A stretch of DNA of 64,000 nt from Spirochaetaceae bacterium (GTDB lineage: Bacteria; Spirochaetota; Spirochaetia; Treponematales; Treponemataceae). Under the pieces are notes generated by a model. That model was not told where the DNA came from, did not search any database, and saw only the letters and a program-made list of their open reading frames with translations. Of the stretch, positions 52,621 to 61,803 are shown piece by piece; the stretch's first letter is position 1; each line of letters begins with the position of its first letter. The position numbers were made by a program, and so were the translations under genes. Where the stretch lies: assembly GCA_017936665.1 (NCBI GenBank), contig JAGBFB010000010.1:54500-118499 (forward strand), written 5' to 3'.

Positions 52621-53865
52621 ATGCAACTTATTGACGGTGGAGTTACAGCTCCTCAAGGGTTTATTGCAAACGGAGTTTTATCAGGAATTAAATCTGGTAG
52701 AACAAAAGAAGATACTGCATTGATTTTTTCTGAAAAAGTTTGTAATTCTGCAGGTGTTTTTACTCAAAATGTTGTAAAAGCAGAACCTGTAAAATTAACT
52801 CGCTTACGATTGAAAAACCGTCATAAAGCACAAGCCGTGATTGCAAATTCAGGAAATGCAAATGCTTGCACAGGAGAACAAGGTGCTTGGGCTGCTGTAA
52901 GAATGACTCGTGCTGCAGCAAATTCACTTTCTAATTCTGAAAAAATAGGAATGAAAGTTGATGAAGATGATGTTTTAGTTTGTTCAACTGGAGTTATTGG
53001 TCAGCAACTTCCTGTAGAAGTAATAGAAGAACATATTGATGAACTTGTGGAAGGGCTTTCAAAAGAAGGACACGAAAAAGCTCGTCAAGCAATTATGACA
53101 ACAGATACTCAATTTAAAGAATGTGCAGTTGAATTTGAAGTTGGTGGAAAAACAGTAAGAATTGGAACTATGGCAAAAGGTTCAGGAATGATTCACATCA
53201 ATATGGGAACAATGTTGTCATTCATTACTACCGACTGTGCAATTTCAAGTGAAATGTTAGAAAAAGCTCTTCATTCTAGTGTTGAAGGAACTTATAATTG
53301 CGTTTCTGTAGATGGGGATACAAGTACAAACGATACTTTATTGATTCTTGCTAATGGAATGGCAGAAAATCCTGAAATTACAAGTGATGGACCTGATTAT
53401 CAAGAATTTTTGAAAGCATTAAATTTTGTAAATACTCAAATGGCTCGAAAAATCGCAGGAGATGGGGAAGGTGCTGAACACTTACTTGTTTGTACAGTTC
53501 AAGGTGCAAAAGATGTTCAGTCTGCAAGAAATCTTGCAAAGTCTGTAATTTCTTCAAGTCTTGTAAAAGCTGCCTTTTTTGGAAAAGATGCAAACTGGGG
53601 AAGAATTCTTTGTGCAATGGGATATTCAGGAGAATTGTTTGATCCACAAAAAGTTTCAGTAAGTTTTTCAAATTCAAAAGGGTGCATAAAAGTTTATGAT
53701 CATGGAAATCCTGTAGATTTTGATGAAGATAATGCAAAAATTCTTCTATCTGAAAAAGAAGTTGGAATTTTGGTTTTATTGGAAGAAGGGGAGGCTAGTG
53801 GTACAGCTTGGGGATGTGATTTAACTTACGAATACGTAAAAATAAATGGCGATTATCGTACATAA
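52621..53865 (+). CDS. argJ: Ornithine acetyltransferase / N-acetylglutamate synthase
   Basis: Moves the acetyl group from N-acetylornithine to glutamate, recycling it in arginine synthesis; many members also use acetyl-CoA. 414 residues. The precursor cleaves itself before Thr197 in AKGSGMIHINMGTMLSF (more usually PNMATML). Further marks: VCSTGVIGQQLP, VDGDTSTNDT and FFGKDANWGRI. ATG at 52621 follows GGAG; an upstream in-frame ATG at 52606 has none. First gene of argJ-argB-argD; argC is not here. Confidence 0.95.
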   Translation: MQLIDGGVTAPQGFIANGVLSGIKSGRTKEDTALIFSEKVCNSAGVFTQNVVKAEPVKLTRLRLKNRHKAQAVIANSGNANACTGEQGAWAAVRMTRAAANSLSNSEKIGMKVDEDDVLVCSTGVIGQQLPVEVIEEHIDELVEGLSKEGHEKARQAIMTTDTQFKECAVEFEVGGKTVRIGTMAKGSGMIHINMGTMLSFITTDCAISSEMLEKALHSSVEGTYNCVSVDGDTSTNDTLLILANGMAENPEITSDGPDYQEFLKALNFVNTQMARKIAGDGEGAEHLLVCTVQGAKDVQSARNLAKSVISSSLVKAAFFGKDANWGRILCAMGYSGELFDPQKVSVSFSNSKGCIKVYDHGNPVDFDEDNAKILLSEKEVGILVLLEEGEASGTAWGCDLTYEYVKINGDYRT

Positions 53866-53877
53866 AAGAAGGAAAAT

Positions 53878-54765
53878 ATGTCAGAAAATAATTTAGATAC
53901 AAAACTTGATAGTGCAACTTGGTCAGAGGTTCTTGTTCAAGCGTTGCCATATTTTAAACAATGGGTTGGAAAAGTTGTTGTTGTTAAGTATGGTGGAAAT
54001 GCTATGCTAAATGAAGAACTAAAAGAAGCCGTAATGGAAGACATCGTTTTATTGAATACAATAGGAGTTCATGTTGTTTTAGTACACGGTGGAGGTCCTG
54101 AAATAAATCATATGCTAGAACGAGTTGGAAAAGAGTCAAAATTTGTAAATGGTTTACGATATACAGATGCTGAAACAATGGAAATTGTTCAAATGGTTTT
54201 AGCAGGAAAGTTAAATAAAGATATCGTTGGGATTCTTTTACAACAAGGTGGAAAAGCAGTAGGTTTATGTGGTGTAGATTCAGGTCTTTTGCGAGCAAAA
54301 AAAATCAATAAAAATGGAAGTGATTTAGGTTATGTAGGAGATGTTACAGAAGTTCATCCAGAAATTATTACTTCTCTTTTGGAGCAAGGCTTTATTCCTG
54401 TAATTTCTACAGTTGCTCTTGGTGAACAAGGTGATACTCACAGTTATAACATAAATGCTGATACTGCTGCAGCAAAAATTGCTGTTGCATTAAAAGCAGA
54501 AAAATTTGTTCAATTAACTAATGTTCCTGGCGTTTTGCGAGATGTGAACAATCCTGATTCACTTATTAAACGAATTGCCCGAGAAGCCATTCCGTCAATG
54601 ATTGCAACTGGCGTAATATCTAGTGGAATGATTCCAAAAATTGAATGTTGTTTAGAAGCATTAAAGGGAGGAGTTCCAAGAACTCATATTATTGACGGTC
54701 GTGTTCCTCATTCATTGTTAATAGAAATGTTCTCTGACCGTGGTGTTGGAACAATGTTAAGTTAA
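53878..54765 (+). CDS. argB: Acetylglutamate kinase
   Basis: Phosphorylates N-acetylglutamate. 295 residues. [10 protein letters not shown] (Lys in the ATP site), [52 protein letters not shown] and [30 protein letters not shown]. Residues 5-30 form an N-terminal helix ([18 protein letters not shown]) as in arginine-inhibited hexameric enzymes, so feedback inhibition is likely. SD AAGGAAA; 12 bases after argJ. Confidence 0.96.
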   Translation: MSENNLDTKLDSATWSEVLVQALPYFKQWVGKVVVVKYGGNAMLNEELKEAVMEDIVLLNTIGVHVVLVHGGGPEINHMLERVGKESKFVNGLRYTDAETMEIVQMVLAGKLNKDIVGILLQQGGKAVGLCGVDSGLLRAKKINKNGSDLGYVGDVTEVHPEIITSLLEQGFIPVISTVALGEQGDTHSYNINADTAAAKIAVALKAEKFVQLTNVPGVLRDVNNPDSLIKRIAREAIPSMIATGVISSGMIPKIECCLEALKGGVPRTHIIDGRVPHSLLIEMFSDRGVGTMLS

Positions 54766-54786
54766 ATATATTTTTAGGAAAATCTT

Positions 54787-55938
54787 ATGAATGGAAATAT
54801 AGCAAATAATTTTGGTAGTTTTGATGTTGTTTTTTCTTCTGGAAATGGTTCTACATTAAAAGATGTAAACGGAAAAGAATATATCGATTTTGTTTCAGGA
54901 ATTGGTGTAAATTGCTTAGGGCATAATCATCCTGCTTTAGTAAAAACTTTGCAAGACCAAGTTTCAAAACAAATTCACATTTCAAACTATTATAATTCAG
55001 ATATTGGTTTGGAATATTCAAAAAAACTTTTAGCAATTACAAAAATGGATAAAGTTTATTTTGGAAATTCTGGGGCAGAAGCAAATGAAGCTGCCATAAA
55101 ACTTGCAAGAAAGTATGGATTTTTAAACGGTGGCGAAAAACGAAAAACAATTGTTGCCTTAGAAAAATCCTTTCATGGAAGAACTTTGGCAACATTATGT
55201 GCCACAGGACAAGAAAAATTTCATCCAGAATGTTTTGCTCCTTATCCAGCAGGTTTTAAATACATAAAAGCAAATGATTACGAAGCAATAAAAACTGCCT
55301 TTGACGATACAACTTGTGCTTTCATGTTAGAATGTGTGCAAGGTGAAGGTGGCGTTAATTTAATCGATTCTGAATGGGCAAAAACTGCTTGCGATTTAGC
55401 CCGAAAAGCAGGTGCTATTGTTATTGCAGATGAAGTACAAACTGGTTTTGCTAGAACTGGAACTTTATTTGCAAGTGAAGGGTTAGGAATTGAACCAGAA
55501 ATAATAACTTGTGCCAAGGGAATTGCAGGTGGGGTTCCAATGGGAGCTTGTTTGTATCGAGGAAAAGCCGATGTTTTTGTTTCTGGCGACCATCAATCAA
55601 CTTTTGGCGGAAATCCTTTAGCAGTTAGCGCTGCAAATACAGTTTTATCTGAACTTTCAAAACCTGAATTTTTAGCAAGAGTTATTACTGCTGGCGAAAA
55701 AATCCGTAAAACAATTTCTGGCTGGAATTTACCTTGTGTAAAAAATGTTCGTGGTAAAGGTTTAATGATTGGAATTGATATTGAACAAACTTCTGGTGAA
55801 ATACAAAAAAAATGTTTAGAAAACGGACTTTGCGTTTCTACAGCAGGAGCAAACACAATGAGATTTTTACCACCACTTGTAATTACAGATAAAGAAATTG
55901 AAAAAGGTTTAGAAATCTTTAAATCTTGTTTGATGTAA
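54787..55938 (+). CDS. argD: Acetylornithine aminotransferase
   Basis: PLP enzyme making N-acetylornithine. 383 residues. YIDFVSGIGVNCLGHNHP, FGNSGAEANEAAIKLARK, FHGRTLATLCATGQ, IADEVQTGFARTG, TCAKGIAGGVPMGA (PLP lysine) and HQSTFGGNPLAVSAA. Some family members also act on succinyldiaminopimelate. Third gene of the arg operon; its last 20 bases overlap the convergent eda gene. Confidence 0.95.
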   Translation: MNGNIANNFGSFDVVFSSGNGSTLKDVNGKEYIDFVSGIGVNCLGHNHPALVKTLQDQVSKQIHISNYYNSDIGLEYSKKLLAITKMDKVYFGNSGAEANEAAIKLARKYGFLNGGEKRKTIVALEKSFHGRTLATLCATGQEKFHPECFAPYPAGFKYIKANDYEAIKTAFDDTTCAFMLECVQGEGGVNLIDSEWAKTACDLARKAGAIVIADEVQTGFARTGTLFASEGLGIEPEIITCAKGIAGGVPMGACLYRGKADVFVSGDHQSTFGGNPLAVSAANTVLSELSKPEFLARVITAGEKIRKTISGWNLPCVKNVRGKGLMIGIDIEQTSGEIQKKCLENGLCVSTAGANTMRFLPPLVITDKEIEKGLEIFKSCLM

Positions 55939-56500
55939 TTTCATCAATTGGCCAACTTCCTCCAACTGCCAAAACATTTTTTTGTTCAAGATAATCTTGG
56001 TAGTTGGTTGGATTTATTCCACCTGTAGGAATAAATTTTACACTAGGGAAGGGAGCCGAAACTGCTTTCAAATATTTTACTCCTCCAGAAATTTCAGCAG
56101 GAAATAATTTTAGAATATCGCAACCTAAGTTTATCGCCTTGGTAATTTCTGTTGGAGTTAAAACTCCAGGAACGCATAAAATATTTTTTTTCCTACAAAA
56201 TTTTATAACATCTTCGTTTAATCCTGGCATTACGATAAAATCTGCACCAGAATTAATTGCATCTTTAGCCATTTTTACAGAAACTACAGAACCTGCTCCT
56301 ACAAGCATTTTTGAAAATTCTTTTTTTACGGTTTTTATATATTCTGGAGCATTTCCAGTTCTAAAAGTAATTTCAATTATGGGTAAATCTTTCTTTATCA
56401 AATTATCAGAAATAGCTAAAGCATCATTTAATGATGAAAAAGAGGCAACTGGAACAATAGAAAATTTATTTATTTTTTCAAGAATTTCTGGAATTTTCAT
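55919..56500 (-). CDS. eda: KDPG/KHG aldolase
   Basis: Cleaves 2-keto-3-deoxy-6-phosphogluconate to pyruvate and glyceraldehyde-3-phosphate. 193 residues (slightly short). IVPVASF, IEITFRTGNA with the acid Glu, VGAGSVVS, the Schiff-base Lys in ILKLFPAEISGGVKYL, and FIPTGGINPTNYQDYL. Starts inside the end of epmA (23-base overlap), so translation may be coupled. No edd or kdgK nearby; hexuronate breakdown is a plausible role. Confidence 0.9.
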   Translation of the reverse strand: MKIPEILEKINKFSIVPVASFSSLNDALAISDNLIKKDLPIIEITFRTGNAPEYIKTVKKEFSKMLVGAGSVVSVKMAKDAINSGADFIVMPGLNEDVIKFCRKKNILCVPGVLTPTEITKAINLGCDILKLFPAEISGGVKYLKAVSAPFPSVKFIPTGGINPTNYQDYLEQKNVLAVGGSWPIDEITSNKI

Positions 56501-57515
56501 AATTTGATTTTAAGGGAAATGGAAGAACATCGTCAATAGATTTTTTTCCACAAAGCAACATAATCAATCTATCAACTCCCATTGCAGTTCCTGAACAAGT
56601 TGGAAATCCTGAGTTTCCTTCAATTTGAGAAAAATATTTCCAATAATCATTATTTATGGAATGAGGAATTAAAGCTGATTTGTTTTTTAATTCTCCTTCG
56701 ATTTCAAAATATTCTTTTATGTTTTTTGCTTCAGTTTCTTCGCTGTAACAATTTGCAAGTTCAATTCCTCTGCAATAAAGTTCCCAACGTTCTTTACAAG
56801 GTAAATTTTTATTTTGTTCAAGATTTTTTACATCTTGTGCTAAGCAGGAAACTGCTTTTGGATAATCAAGTAAGAAAACTCCTTTTTCTTTTGGTAAATT
56901 TGGTTCAACAATTTGTACAAAAATTAAATTGTAAAGTTCTTCCCAAGTCCATTTTTCAAAAGGATTATCAGTGGGTTCAAATAAATCAAGTTGTCTTGCT
57001 TTTTCTGCTAAGGAATTTACAGTTTGACAATCCGAAAGGTAAAATCCTGTATGATTATAAAATGCATCATTCATAGAAAGTCGAATAAATGGTGGCTTTA
57101 AATCTTCTGGCAAATTGAATTTTTGGTCGAGAAAATTGAATAATTCCTCGGTTAAATAGAGTGAATCTAAATAATTTGCACCAAGTTTGTAATATTCTAA
57201 CATAGTAAATTCTGGACTATGAGTTTTTCCTACAGATTCAACATTTCTATAACATTTTGAAATTTGAAAAACTGAAAGTTTGTGTTTAGCAATTAAAGGT
57301 TTTATGTAAACTTCAGGAGATGGAACTAAATATAAATCTTGTTTATTTTCTGACCAAGGTTCTAAATATTGAGTTTTGAAAACTTCAAGACAAGTTTCGG
57401 GAATTAAATTTTTGCTAAGGGCAGGGGTATCAACTTCTAAAAAATCTTTTTGACTAAAAAAATCTCTTAAAGAACTAATTATTTTTGAACGTTGAACTAA
57501 TAATTCTGTATCCAT
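56478..57515 (-). CDS. epmA: EF-P lysine ligase, LysRS-like
   Basis: Attaches beta-lysine to elongation factor P. 345 residues: the catalytic core of class II lysyl-tRNA synthetase without the anticodon-binding domain. Motif 2-like CYRNVESVGKTHSPEFTMLEYYKLG, motif 3 SGTAMGVDRLIMLLCG, and SPEVYIKPLIA. efp is in the same window with its Lys32 intact. epmB was not found here. TATACT (57525-57530, minus strand) ends 9 bases before the ATG; no Shine-Dalgarno. Confidence 0.9.
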   Translation of the reverse strand: MDTELLVQRSKIISSLRDFFSQKDFLEVDTPALSKNLIPETCLEVFKTQYLEPWSENKQDLYLVPSPEVYIKPLIAKHKLSVFQISKCYRNVESVGKTHSPEFTMLEYYKLGANYLDSLYLTEELFNFLDQKFNLPEDLKPPFIRLSMNDAFYNHTGFYLSDCQTVNSLAEKARQLDLFEPTDNPFEKWTWEELYNLIFVQIVEPNLPKEKGVFLLDYPKAVSCLAQDVKNLEQNKNLPCKERWELYCRGIELANCYSEETEAKNIKEYFEIEGELKNKSALIPHSINNDYWKYFSQIEGNSGFPTCSGTAMGVDRLIMLLCGKKSIDDVLPFPLKSNYENSRNS

Positions 57516-57606
57516 GATTTTTTTAGTATAGCTTTTTTATTTTTATCTATCAATATGCATTTTTGCCTATGGAAAAATAAAAAAATAGATTATAATGAAA
57601 ACGATT

Positions 57607-58245
57607 ATGGTAAAAACTTATATTTCAAACATAAAAAATCTTTTGGACCCAGAAGAAAATCCAATTTTATTGAAAGATATTTGGAATTCACGAAAAGAAA
57701 AAATCTTGTCCCATAAAACACCTTCAGGAAGAAAGCAAAGTTTAGGTTCAGCTCTTTTGTTACAAAAAATTTTATTACAAAATAACCTTAAATCAAATGA
57801 TATTAAAATAGGAAAAAACGGAAAACCTGAAATTGAAGGCATTTGTTTTAATCTTTCTCATTCCGATGAATATGTAATTTGCTCAACAAGTGAAAAACCT
57901 TTGGGCTGTGATATAGAAAAAATTCGCCAAGTTAAAAAAGGATTTGAAACTCGTTTTTTTACAGAAAGAGAAGTTTTATATCTTAATCAATTTAGAGAAG
58001 ATAAATTAAACCAATTTTTTAGATTATGGACTATGAAAGAAAGTTATATGAAAATGACAGGTGAAGGAATGACTTTAGCCTTAAATCGATTTGAATTCAG
58101 TTTTGATAATGAAATAAAAGTTTATCGTGATGGAATTTTGTGTAATTGCTTTATAAAAGAATACGAAATTCCTAATTATAAAATTTCAGTTTGTTCTGAA
58201 GATTTTATTTTTGCTGATGAAATCGAAATAATTAACTTGTTTTAA
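57607..58245 (+). CDS. 4'-phosphopantetheinyl transferase, Sfp type
   Basis: Transfers phosphopantetheine from CoA to a carrier-protein serine. 213 residues. Signature motifs: GCDIEKIR (magnesium site) and LWTMKESYMKMTGEGM (W..KES..K). Also NLSHSDEYVICS. A TATAAT box (57591-57596) overlaps an earlier in-frame ATG at 57595, so the next ATG at 57607, 10 bases after the box, is taken as the start. The carrier (fatty-acid or secondary metabolite) is unknown. Confidence 0.9.
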   Translation: MVKTYISNIKNLLDPEENPILLKDIWNSRKEKILSHKTPSGRKQSLGSALLLQKILLQNNLKSNDIKIGKNGKPEIEGICFNLSHSDEYVICSTSEKPLGCDIEKIRQVKKGFETRFFTEREVLYLNQFREDKLNQFFRLWTMKESYMKMTGEGMTLALNRFEFSFDNEIKVYRDGILCNCFIKEYEIPNYKISVCSEDFIFADEIEIINLF

Positions 58246-58253
58246 AATAAAAA

Positions 58254-58282
58254 CCTCCCTCATAAAAACTTTACAAGGGAGG
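58254..58282 (-). terminator. Hairpin, probable minus-strand terminator
   Basis: CCTCCCT / AGGGAGG. On the minus strand it is followed by TTTTATTTTA. On the plus strand it ends close to a strong Shine-Dalgarno sequence. Confidence 0.5.
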
Positions 58283-58301
58283 CAAAAAGGAGAGGAGAAG
58301 G

Positions 58302-58388
58302 ATGCAGAAACATAACAATTTGCAGTGGTTTGTTCTTGCTATCTATAAAATAAACTTCTTTTTGAGAGAAAAGTTACAAAAAAAATAA
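58302..58388 (+). CDS. Possible 28-residue small protein
   Basis: ATG at 58302 follows a purine-rich AGGAGAGGAGAAGG, one of the strongest ribosome-site-like sequences in the window. The peptide begins MQKHNNLQWFVLAIYKINFF, is hydrophobic in the middle and basic at the end (REKLQKK). Could be a membrane microprotein or leader peptide; no homologue is known to me. Preceded by the CCTCCCT/AGGGAGG hairpin. Confidence 0.35.
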   Translation: MQKHNNLQWFVLAIYKINFFLREKLQKK

Positions 58389-58411
58389 AAAAAATATTTG
58401 GAAAGAGAAAA

Positions 58412-58535
58412 TTATTTTAGATTTTTTACAATTTCTATTGATAATTCTGTACAACGAGAAATTTGTTCAACAGATAAACCTTCATTTAAGAAATTTTTAC
58501 CAGTTTCGATTTTTGCTTGTTGAGAGCCTGACAGT
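58412..58535 (-). pseudogene. C-terminal remnant of an Rpn-family nuclease
   Basis: About 40 codons (GSQQAKIETGKNFLNEGLS, then VEQISRCTELSIEIVKNLK and stop) match the C-terminus of the fragment at 3015-3130 (SQQAKIETAKNMLNDNL..). No nuclease domain. A third trace of this family in the window. Confidence 0.7.
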
Positions 58536-58634
58536 ATCCTTTATACAACACATACTAATCCTACCTTGAAAAGTTTCCCTAAAAATAGTAAAATAACAAA
58601 AATATCTATTACTTACTTCTTATTAGGAGAATTT

Positions 58635-60248
58635 ATGGAAGTTAGAGTTCGTTATGCTCCCTCCCCAACAGGAATGCAACATATTGGTGGAGTTCGTACT
58701 GCTTTATTTAATTATCTTTTTGCCAGAGCTAATGGTGGAAAATTCATTTTAAGACTTGAAGATACAGACCGCACTCGCTACGGTGAAGAATATGTCCAAA
58801 ATCTCTATGACACAATGGCTTGGTTGAATATCAACTGGGACGAAGGTGGACCAAAAGGTGGAGAATATGGACCTTATGTTCAATCAGAACGATTTGAACT
58901 TTACAAAGAATACGCAATGAAACTTGTAGAAAAAGGCGAAGCTTACTACTGTTTTTGTGATGCAGAACGCTTAGATAGAATTAGACTTTTGCAAACAAAA
59001 AACAAAATGCCTCCTGGATACGATAGAAACTGTCGTCACCTTACTCCAGAGGAAGTTCAGGCAAATCTTGATGCAGGCAAACCTTATGTAATTCGTTTAA
59101 AAGTTCCACTAGAAGGCGTTACAAAATTCAATGATGCACTTTTAGGTGATATTGAATGGAAAAATGAAGACATCAGTCCAGACCCTGTTTTATTAAAAAG
59201 TGATGGATTTCCGACTTATCACCTTGCTAATATCATAGATGATCACTTTATGAAAATTACTCATGTTATGAGAGCTCAAGAGTGGATTCCTTCAACACCT
59301 TTACACGTGCAAATGTATCGTGCATTTGGTTGGGAACCACCACAGTTCTGTCATCTTCCTATGGTAAACGGTTCAGACGGACAAAAACTTTCAAAACGCC
59401 ATGGGGCTACAAGTGTAAATGAATTCCGTGCAAGAGGTTATTTGCCAGAAGCCATCGTAAATTATGTTGCGATGTTAGGTTGTTCCTATGAAGAAGGTCG
59501 AGATATGTTCCCAATGGAAGATTTAGAACGTCTTTTCAAAATGGAACACTTAAATAAAGCAGGTGCAGTTTTTGATTATAAAAAACTTGAATGGTTTAAT
59601 GGTCAATATATGCGCCTAAAAACAGATGAAGAATTGTACAATGCAGTTCTTCCATTTATTACAGGAACAGGGGATGCAGCCTTACCTGTAAATGTTTCAG
59701 AGCAATTTCCAGCTCCTAAAGTAGGACCTGCTGTTTCAGGTGTTGCTTTAGGGGAAGACGGCGAACTAGTTCTTGCTAGTGATGAAGTTTTAGCTTCTGG
59801 AGAATTTGGTTTTGCTCCTGTAAAATCTGTTGGTGGATTAACTTCTGCTGAAGTGAAGGCAAAATTGATGGAAGTTATGCCTTTAATCAAAGAAAGAGTT
59901 CATTATTTAACAGATGCTGCTGAAATGGTACGTTTCTTATTTACAGAACCAGCTGTTCCACCTGTTGAACAAATTATTCCAAAAAAATTGGATGCTGCAA
60001 AAACAAAAGAAGTTCTCGAAAAATCAATTGATTTTATTAAAGCACTTCCTTCTCTTTCACATGAAGAACAAGAAAATCTTGCTCGCACAACAGCAGAACA
60101 GATGGGAATTAAAATGGGAGACTTTATGATGCCTATCCGAATGGCAGTTACAGGAAGTAGAGTTTCACCTCCTTTAATGGGGTCAATTTTGATTCTTGGT
60201 GTTGAAAAATCAGTTGAAAGAGTAAAAAGAACTCTCGAAAAATTTTAG
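58635..60248 (+). CDS. gltX: Glutamyl-tRNA synthetase
   Basis: Charges tRNA-Glu. 537 residues. Class I marks: RYAPSPTGMQHIGGVRTALF (HIGH) and DGQKLSKRHGATS (KMSKS). ATG at 58635 follows TAGGAGA; an upstream in-frame ATG at 58566 lacks a ribosome site. Residues about 350-400 form an Ala/Gly/Val-rich stretch (PAVSGVALGEDGELVLASDE) that looks like an insertion before the anticodon-binding domain. Monocistronic. Confidence 0.96.
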   Translation: MEVRVRYAPSPTGMQHIGGVRTALFNYLFARANGGKFILRLEDTDRTRYGEEYVQNLYDTMAWLNINWDEGGPKGGEYGPYVQSERFELYKEYAMKLVEKGEAYYCFCDAERLDRIRLLQTKNKMPPGYDRNCRHLTPEEVQANLDAGKPYVIRLKVPLEGVTKFNDALLGDIEWKNEDISPDPVLLKSDGFPTYHLANIIDDHFMKITHVMRAQEWIPSTPLHVQMYRAFGWEPPQFCHLPMVNGSDGQKLSKRHGATSVNEFRARGYLPEAIVNYVAMLGCSYEEGRDMFPMEDLERLFKMEHLNKAGAVFDYKKLEWFNGQYMRLKTDEELYNAVLPFITGTGDAALPVNVSEQFPAPKVGPAVSGVALGEDGELVLASDEVLASGEFGFAPVKSVGGLTSAEVKAKLMEVMPLIKERVHYLTDAAEMVRFLFTEPAVPPVEQIIPKKLDAAKTKEVLEKSIDFIKALPSLSHEEQENLARTTAEQMGIKMGDFMMPIRMAVTGSRVSPPLMGSILILGVEKSVERVKRTLEKF

Positions 60249-60261
60249 TTTTATAAGACCT

Positions 60262-60345
60262 TGAAATAAATTCAGGGTGACTTTTGTCATGCTGAACTTG
60301 TTTGGACTTGGCATTAGGTCATGCTGAACTTGATTCAGCATCTTG
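60262..60345. repeat. REP-like palindromic repeat
   Basis: GTCATGCTGAACTTG occurs twice, and the second copy is followed by TTCAGCATCTTG. Same family as 15158-15262 and 17325-17390. Lies between gltX and glyS. Confidence 0.65.
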
Positions 60346-60406
60346 TAAGAAATTTTTATTTAGCATAAAAGTCAGTTTCAAAAATGAAATTGATTAAAAT
60401 TATAGT

Positions 60407-60425
60407 GCCCTTCATCCAGAAGGGC
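60407..60425 (+). promoter_or_regulatory. 5'-leader hairpin of glyS
   Basis: GCCCTTC ATCCA GAAGGGC starts right after a TATAGT -10-like box (60401-60406) and ends just before AAAGAAGGA. It would form the 5' end of the transcript and may protect the RNA or gate ribosome access. Confidence 0.45.
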
Positions 60426-60442
60426 CAAAGAAGGATATTTTT

Positions 60443-61792
60443 ATGGATAAACATGAAGTAACAATGGAAAAAATCGTAAGTCTTTGTAAAAGACGAGGTT
60501 TTGTATTTCAATCATCAGAAATTTATGGTGGACAATCTGGTGCTTGGGACTACGGTCCATTAGGAATTGAATTAAAAAAGAACATCCAAAATGCTTGGTG
60601 GAAAGAAATGACACAACTTCACGATAATATCGTGGGATTAGATGCTGCAATTTTGATGCATCCTCGTGTTTGGGAAGCTTCTGGACACGTAGCAAACTTT
60701 TCAGATCCACTTGTAGACTGTAAACAATGTAAAATGCGTTATCGTGCAGACAATATGGACCAAGATGCTTTAGCTGCAAAAAAATGTCCTGCTTGTGGTG
60801 GAGAACTCACAGAGCCAAGAGCATTTAACTTGATGTTCAAAACTCATATTGGACCTGCTGAAGATACCGCTAGCGTAATTTATCTTAGACCAGAAACTGC
60901 TCAAGGTATTTATGTAAACTATAAAAATATTATTCAATCAAATCGTATGAAAATTCCTTTTGGAATTGCACAAGTTGGTAAAGCGTTTAGAAATGAAATT
61001 GTAACCAAAAACTTTATTTTTAGAACTTGCGAATTTGAACAAATGGAAATGCAATTTTTTGTAAAACCAGGTGATGATGATAAGTTCTTTGAATATTGGA
61101 GAGAACAACGCTGGAATTTTTACAAAAAACATGGCGTAAATATGGATAAAATGCGTTGGTATCACCACGAAAAATTGGCACACTACGCAAAAGATGCCTA
61201 CGATATTGAATATGAATTCCCAATGGGATTCAGCGAACTTGAAGGTATCCACAATCGTACAGATTTTGACCTTTCTCGTCATACAGAATATTCTGGAAAA
61301 GATATGCAGTATATCGACCAAGACAATGGAAATGAAAAATACATTCCATATATTATCGAAACTTCTGCTGGTCTTACAAGAAATCTTCTTATGTTCCTTT
61401 GTGATGCTTATGCAGAAGAAAAAGTTGCAGACAAAGGTAATGATGATGATTACAGAACAGTTCTTCATTTCCATCCAAAAATTGCTCCTGTTACAGTTGC
61501 AATTCTTCCTTTGATGAAAAAGGATGGATTGGCTGAACTTGCAAAAGAAATTCAAAACGAATTAAAAGATGATTTTGTAACAGACTATGACCAATCTGGT
61601 GCAATCGGAAAAAGATATCGTCGTCAAGATGAAATTGGAACACCTTTCTGTGTAACTGTTGATTACGATTCTAAAAATGATAAGACTGTAACTTTGCGTT
61701 TCCGTGATTCAATGGAACAAGTTAGAGTTCCTATTGCAGAACTTTCTAATAGAATTCGTCAAGAAATTAAAAACTACACAAGAACTTTCTAA
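60443..61792 (+). CDS. glyS: Glycyl-tRNA synthetase, homodimeric type
   Basis: Charges tRNA-Gly. 449 residues, single-chain alpha2 type. [45 protein letters not shown] (motif 2) and [10 protein letters not shown], a Cys4 site ([14 protein letters not shown]), and [16 protein letters not shown] (motif 3 region). ATG after AAGGA. The aldo/keto reductase gene begins 11 bases downstream. Confidence 0.97.
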   Translation: MDKHEVTMEKIVSLCKRRGFVFQSSEIYGGQSGAWDYGPLGIELKKNIQNAWWKEMTQLHDNIVGLDAAILMHPRVWEASGHVANFSDPLVDCKQCKMRYRADNMDQDALAAKKCPACGGELTEPRAFNLMFKTHIGPAEDTASVIYLRPETAQGIYVNYKNIIQSNRMKIPFGIAQVGKAFRNEIVTKNFIFRTCEFEQMEMQFFVKPGDDDKFFEYWREQRWNFYKKHGVNMDKMRWYHHEKLAHYAKDAYDIEYEFPMGFSELEGIHNRTDFDLSRHTEYSGKDMQYIDQDNGNEKYIPYIIETSAGLTRNLLMFLCDAYAEEKVADKGNDDDYRTVLHFHPKIAPVTVAILPLMKKDGLAELAKEIQNELKDDFVTDYDQSGAIGKRYRRQDEIGTPFCVTVDYDSKNDKTVTLRFRDSMEQVRVPIAELSNRIRQEIKNYTRTF

Positions 61793-61803
61793 GGATAAGT
61801 TTT

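Noticed and set aside
60938..61555. 205-codon antisense open frame within glyS
   Set aside because: A shadow of the conserved synthetase; the low-complexity antisense product has no domain.
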